Program-made: the position numbers and the translations under genes
Origin: Chloroflexota bacterium
Lineage (GTDB): Bacteria; Chloroflexota; Anaerolineae; 4572-78; J111
Direction: 5' to 3'
Assembly: GCA_003694775.1 (NCBI GenBank)
Contig: RFJV01000229.1
Coordinates: 1-12,003, forward strand
Length of the DNA: 12,003 bases
Shown: positions 10,453 to 12,003 of the stretch, piece after piece
How positions within the stretch are numbered: position 1 is the stretch's first letter
How the letters are laid out: every line of letters starts with the position of its first letter
Notes under the pieces: model-generated
Seen by the model: the letters and a program-made list of their open reading frames with translations, nothing else
Databases searched by the model: none
Told to the model about the DNA's origin: nothing

Positions 10453-12003
10453 TTAATCCCCCGGCTGAAAGCCCATTTCAATCACCGTGTGCCCGGCGTC
10501 GAGCCGTTCGCCCAGTTCCTGGGCGGTCACCCGCAGGAGTTCCTGCAGATTGGTGGCGGCATGCATACGTTCTGTAATTTCGCGGATGGTCTGCTCCCGG
10601 TGCAGGAGCCGCCGGGCCGTTTGAAGCTGATAAATCCCCCGCACGGCGACCGCGGCCTGGTCGGACAGGGATTTGAGCCGGCGCAGGTCGGTATCGGAAA
10701 ATTCGGTCGGCTCTTGGTAGATGGCGCTGATAAAGCCAATCCACTCGCCCCCAACCACCAGGGGGGCAATCAGCGTGCTCTGCACCCCAAAGACATCCCG
10801 GTACAACTGCCGCGAATGGTCATCCAGGCGAGGGTCGGTATTCACGTCGGAGATGACGGTGATGTCATCCGCATGAAGCATGTCCAAAGCGGCAGGAAAG
10901 TCTGCCAGTTGGTACCGGTCCTGGAAGCGTTCTATGGGCAGGCGGTTCCAGCGGGCCATTACATCTATCCAGTCCGGTTGCTGGTCTTCGCTCCAGGGGC
11001 GGTTGAACAGGTTGAGGCTGACATTCACTGCCCCTTCTCCCACCACGGTATATTTTCGCAGGGCCGTCAGCACGTCGTCAAAGGTTTGGGCCTGGTTCAG
11101 ACTGGCCCCGGCCTGGTACAGCGACTCGGTATTGGCCAGCAACTGCTCCCGCTCGGTGACGTCGCGGGCAAAGGTCATCACAGCCCAGACTTCCCCGTCG
11201 ACATCCGTCAGCGGCGTTCTGATGCTGTGGAAGATACGCAGTTTGCCGTCGATTTCTACCGGTTCATACGGATTGACCATCGGTTCGCCGGTGGTCAGCA
11301 CTTCGGCATCATCGTGCAGAAAGCCGCGCAGTCCTTTGGTGAGATTACCAAAGACAAATTCTTCCGGCAGACCGACTTCTCTGTCGGTCTTGCCCAAAAA
11401 CTCTTCCGGTGCCCGCTGGAATGCACCGGCATACCCCCGGTTGACCAGCCGGTATCGCTGTTCCCGGTCGCGGATGAGAATCCAGTCCGGTGTGGCATCG
11501 ATGACGCTTCGGAGGAGGTTGTGGGACCGTTCCATTTCTGCCAGGGCTTGCTGGGTTTTGTTGTACAGGCGGGCATTGTGAATGGCAGTGGCGGCCAGCG
11601 AGGCCAGAGCGGTCAGAATCCGTTCATCATCGGGGGTGAAATAGTTGACTTCTGCGGCCTGCACATCCAGCACGCCCAGCAGTTCCTGCCCGGCCACCAG
11701 CGGCACGGCCATTTCGGAGCGGGTGTCGGGGAGCAGAGGGTTGGGGAAGTAACCGGGGGTGGTTTGTACGTCATTGACCACCACACATCTTCGGGCGCGG
11801 GCACAGCGGGCAACAATGGAATCTCCCCGGTCTAAAGGAATATGCCAGCCTTCTCTGACCATCTGGCGGCCCACCCGGCCCGCGCCGGCAGTCAGCTCCA
11901 GGTGGTCGCCGGCTTCGTTCAGCAGGTAGATATGGGCATGGTAAAGCCGGAAGCGTTCTTTGGTCAGGTCTACAATGGTCTGGAGCAGGGTGTGCGGCTC
12001 CAG
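10453..12003 (-). CDS. Kinase-less GAF-PAS-GAF sensor protein (5' end beyond the window)
   Basis: The reading frame is open from the right edge to a TAA at 10453-10455, giving at least 516 residues. The true start is outside the window; an in-frame GTG at 11874 lies inside the first GAF domain and is not a credible start. Counting from the edge, residues 1-145 form a GAF domain with the YHAHIYLL and NPLLPDTRSEMAVPL segments. Residues about 158-286 form a PAS/PAC domain, from SVIDATPDWILIRD to the terminal DVTERE. Residues about 293-461 form a second GAF domain, including STLIAPLVVGGEWIGFIS. A tail of about 45 residues (REITERMHAATNLQELL onward) then ends the protein. No HisKA, HATPase, methyl-accepting, GGDEF or phosphatase domain is visible in this part. 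By analogy with its neighbours, HAMP and membrane segments may lie just outside the window. No NKFxxxDE cyclic-nucleotide motif is seen, so the ligands are unknown. It probably acts as an accessory sensor for the downstream kinase (inference). Confidence 0.9.
   Translation of the reverse strand: MEPHTLLQTIVDLTKERFRLYHAHIYLLNEAGDHLELTAGAGRVGRQMVREGWHIPLDRGDSIVARCARARRCVVVNDVQTTPGYFPNPLLPDTRSEMAVPLVAGQELLGVLDVQAAEVNYFTPDDERILTALASLAATAIHNARLYNKTQQALAEMERSHNLLRSVIDATPDWILIRDREQRYRLVNRGYAGAFQRAPEEFLGKTDREVGLPEEFVFGNLTKGLRGFLHDDAEVLTTGEPMVNPYEPVEIDGKLRIFHSIRTPLTDVDGEVWAVMTFARDVTEREQLLANTESLYQAGASLNQAQTFDDVLTALRKYTVVGEGAVNVSLNLFNRPWSEDQQPDWIDVMARWNRLPIERFQDRYQLADFPAALDMLHADDITVISDVNTDPRLDDHSRQLYRDVFGVQSTLIAPLVVGGEWIGFISAIYQEPTEFSDTDLRRLKSLSDQAAVAVRGIYQLQTARRLLHREQTIREITERMHAATNLQELLRVTAQELGERLDAGHTVIEMGFQPGD
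11920..11947 (-). repeat. GAF-domain 28-nt near-identical segment, copy in the GAF-PAS-GAF sensor
   Basis: The plus strand begins CAGCAGGTAGATATGGGCAT and encodes, on the other strand, the (Y)HAHIYLL core of the first GAF. Near-identical copies lie in the same place of the first cytoplasmic GAF domain in the next three genes. Confidence 0.6.

Noticed and set aside
11872..11874. GTG as the start of the GAF-PAS-GAF sensor
   Set aside because: The frame upstream is open to the window edge and encodes the conserved first part of the GAF domain (YHAHIYLL), so the gene begins outside the window.

Overview
The window is a run of two-component signalling genes, all on the minus strand, so transcription reads from right (12003) to left (1). 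The organism is probably a member of the Chloroflexota (Anaerolineae/Caldilineae/Ardenticatenia type). This is inferred from the style of the GAF domains: four copies of an F-x-x-Y/F-H-x-H-I-Y-L-L segment followed by N-P-L-L-P-x-T motifs, in long HAMP-GAF-GAF proteins, together with high-GC coding sequence. No ribosomal or other phylogenetic marker is present to confirm it.

In transcription order: (1) 10453-12003, the 3' part of a GAF-PAS-GAF sensor whose 5' end lies outside the window. (2) 8089-10401, a membrane sensor with an all-helical, HBM-like extracytoplasmic region, HAMP and GAF domains. (3) 5618-8059, a membrane sensor with a Cache-like extracytoplasmic region, HAMP and GAF domains. 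(4) 2817-5621, a complete Cache-HAMP-GAF-GAF-HisKA-HATPase_c histidine kinase. (5) 676-2820, an unusual fusion of a threonine-synthase-like PLP enzyme with two receiver (REC) domains. (6) 127-528, a stand-alone single-domain response regulator. Genes 3, 4 and 5 are joined by two successive ATGA stop/start overlaps. Genes 1-2 and 2-3 are separated by only 51 and 29 nt, so genes 1-5 look like one operon. Gene 6 follows a 147-nt AT-rich spacer that carries degenerate tandem heptamers.

The proposed working model is inference. Three sensors lacking any kinase domain, together with one sensor kinase, feed phosphate into the receivers of the PLP-enzyme fusion and of the small response regulator. No DNA-binding or other classical output domain is present in the window, so the only visible output domain is a metabolic enzyme. 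The PLP-enzyme/REC/REC fusion, translationally coupled to its likely kinase, is the most unusual element here. I saw no mobile elements, CRISPR arrays, tRNA or rRNA genes, or convincing intrinsic terminators.
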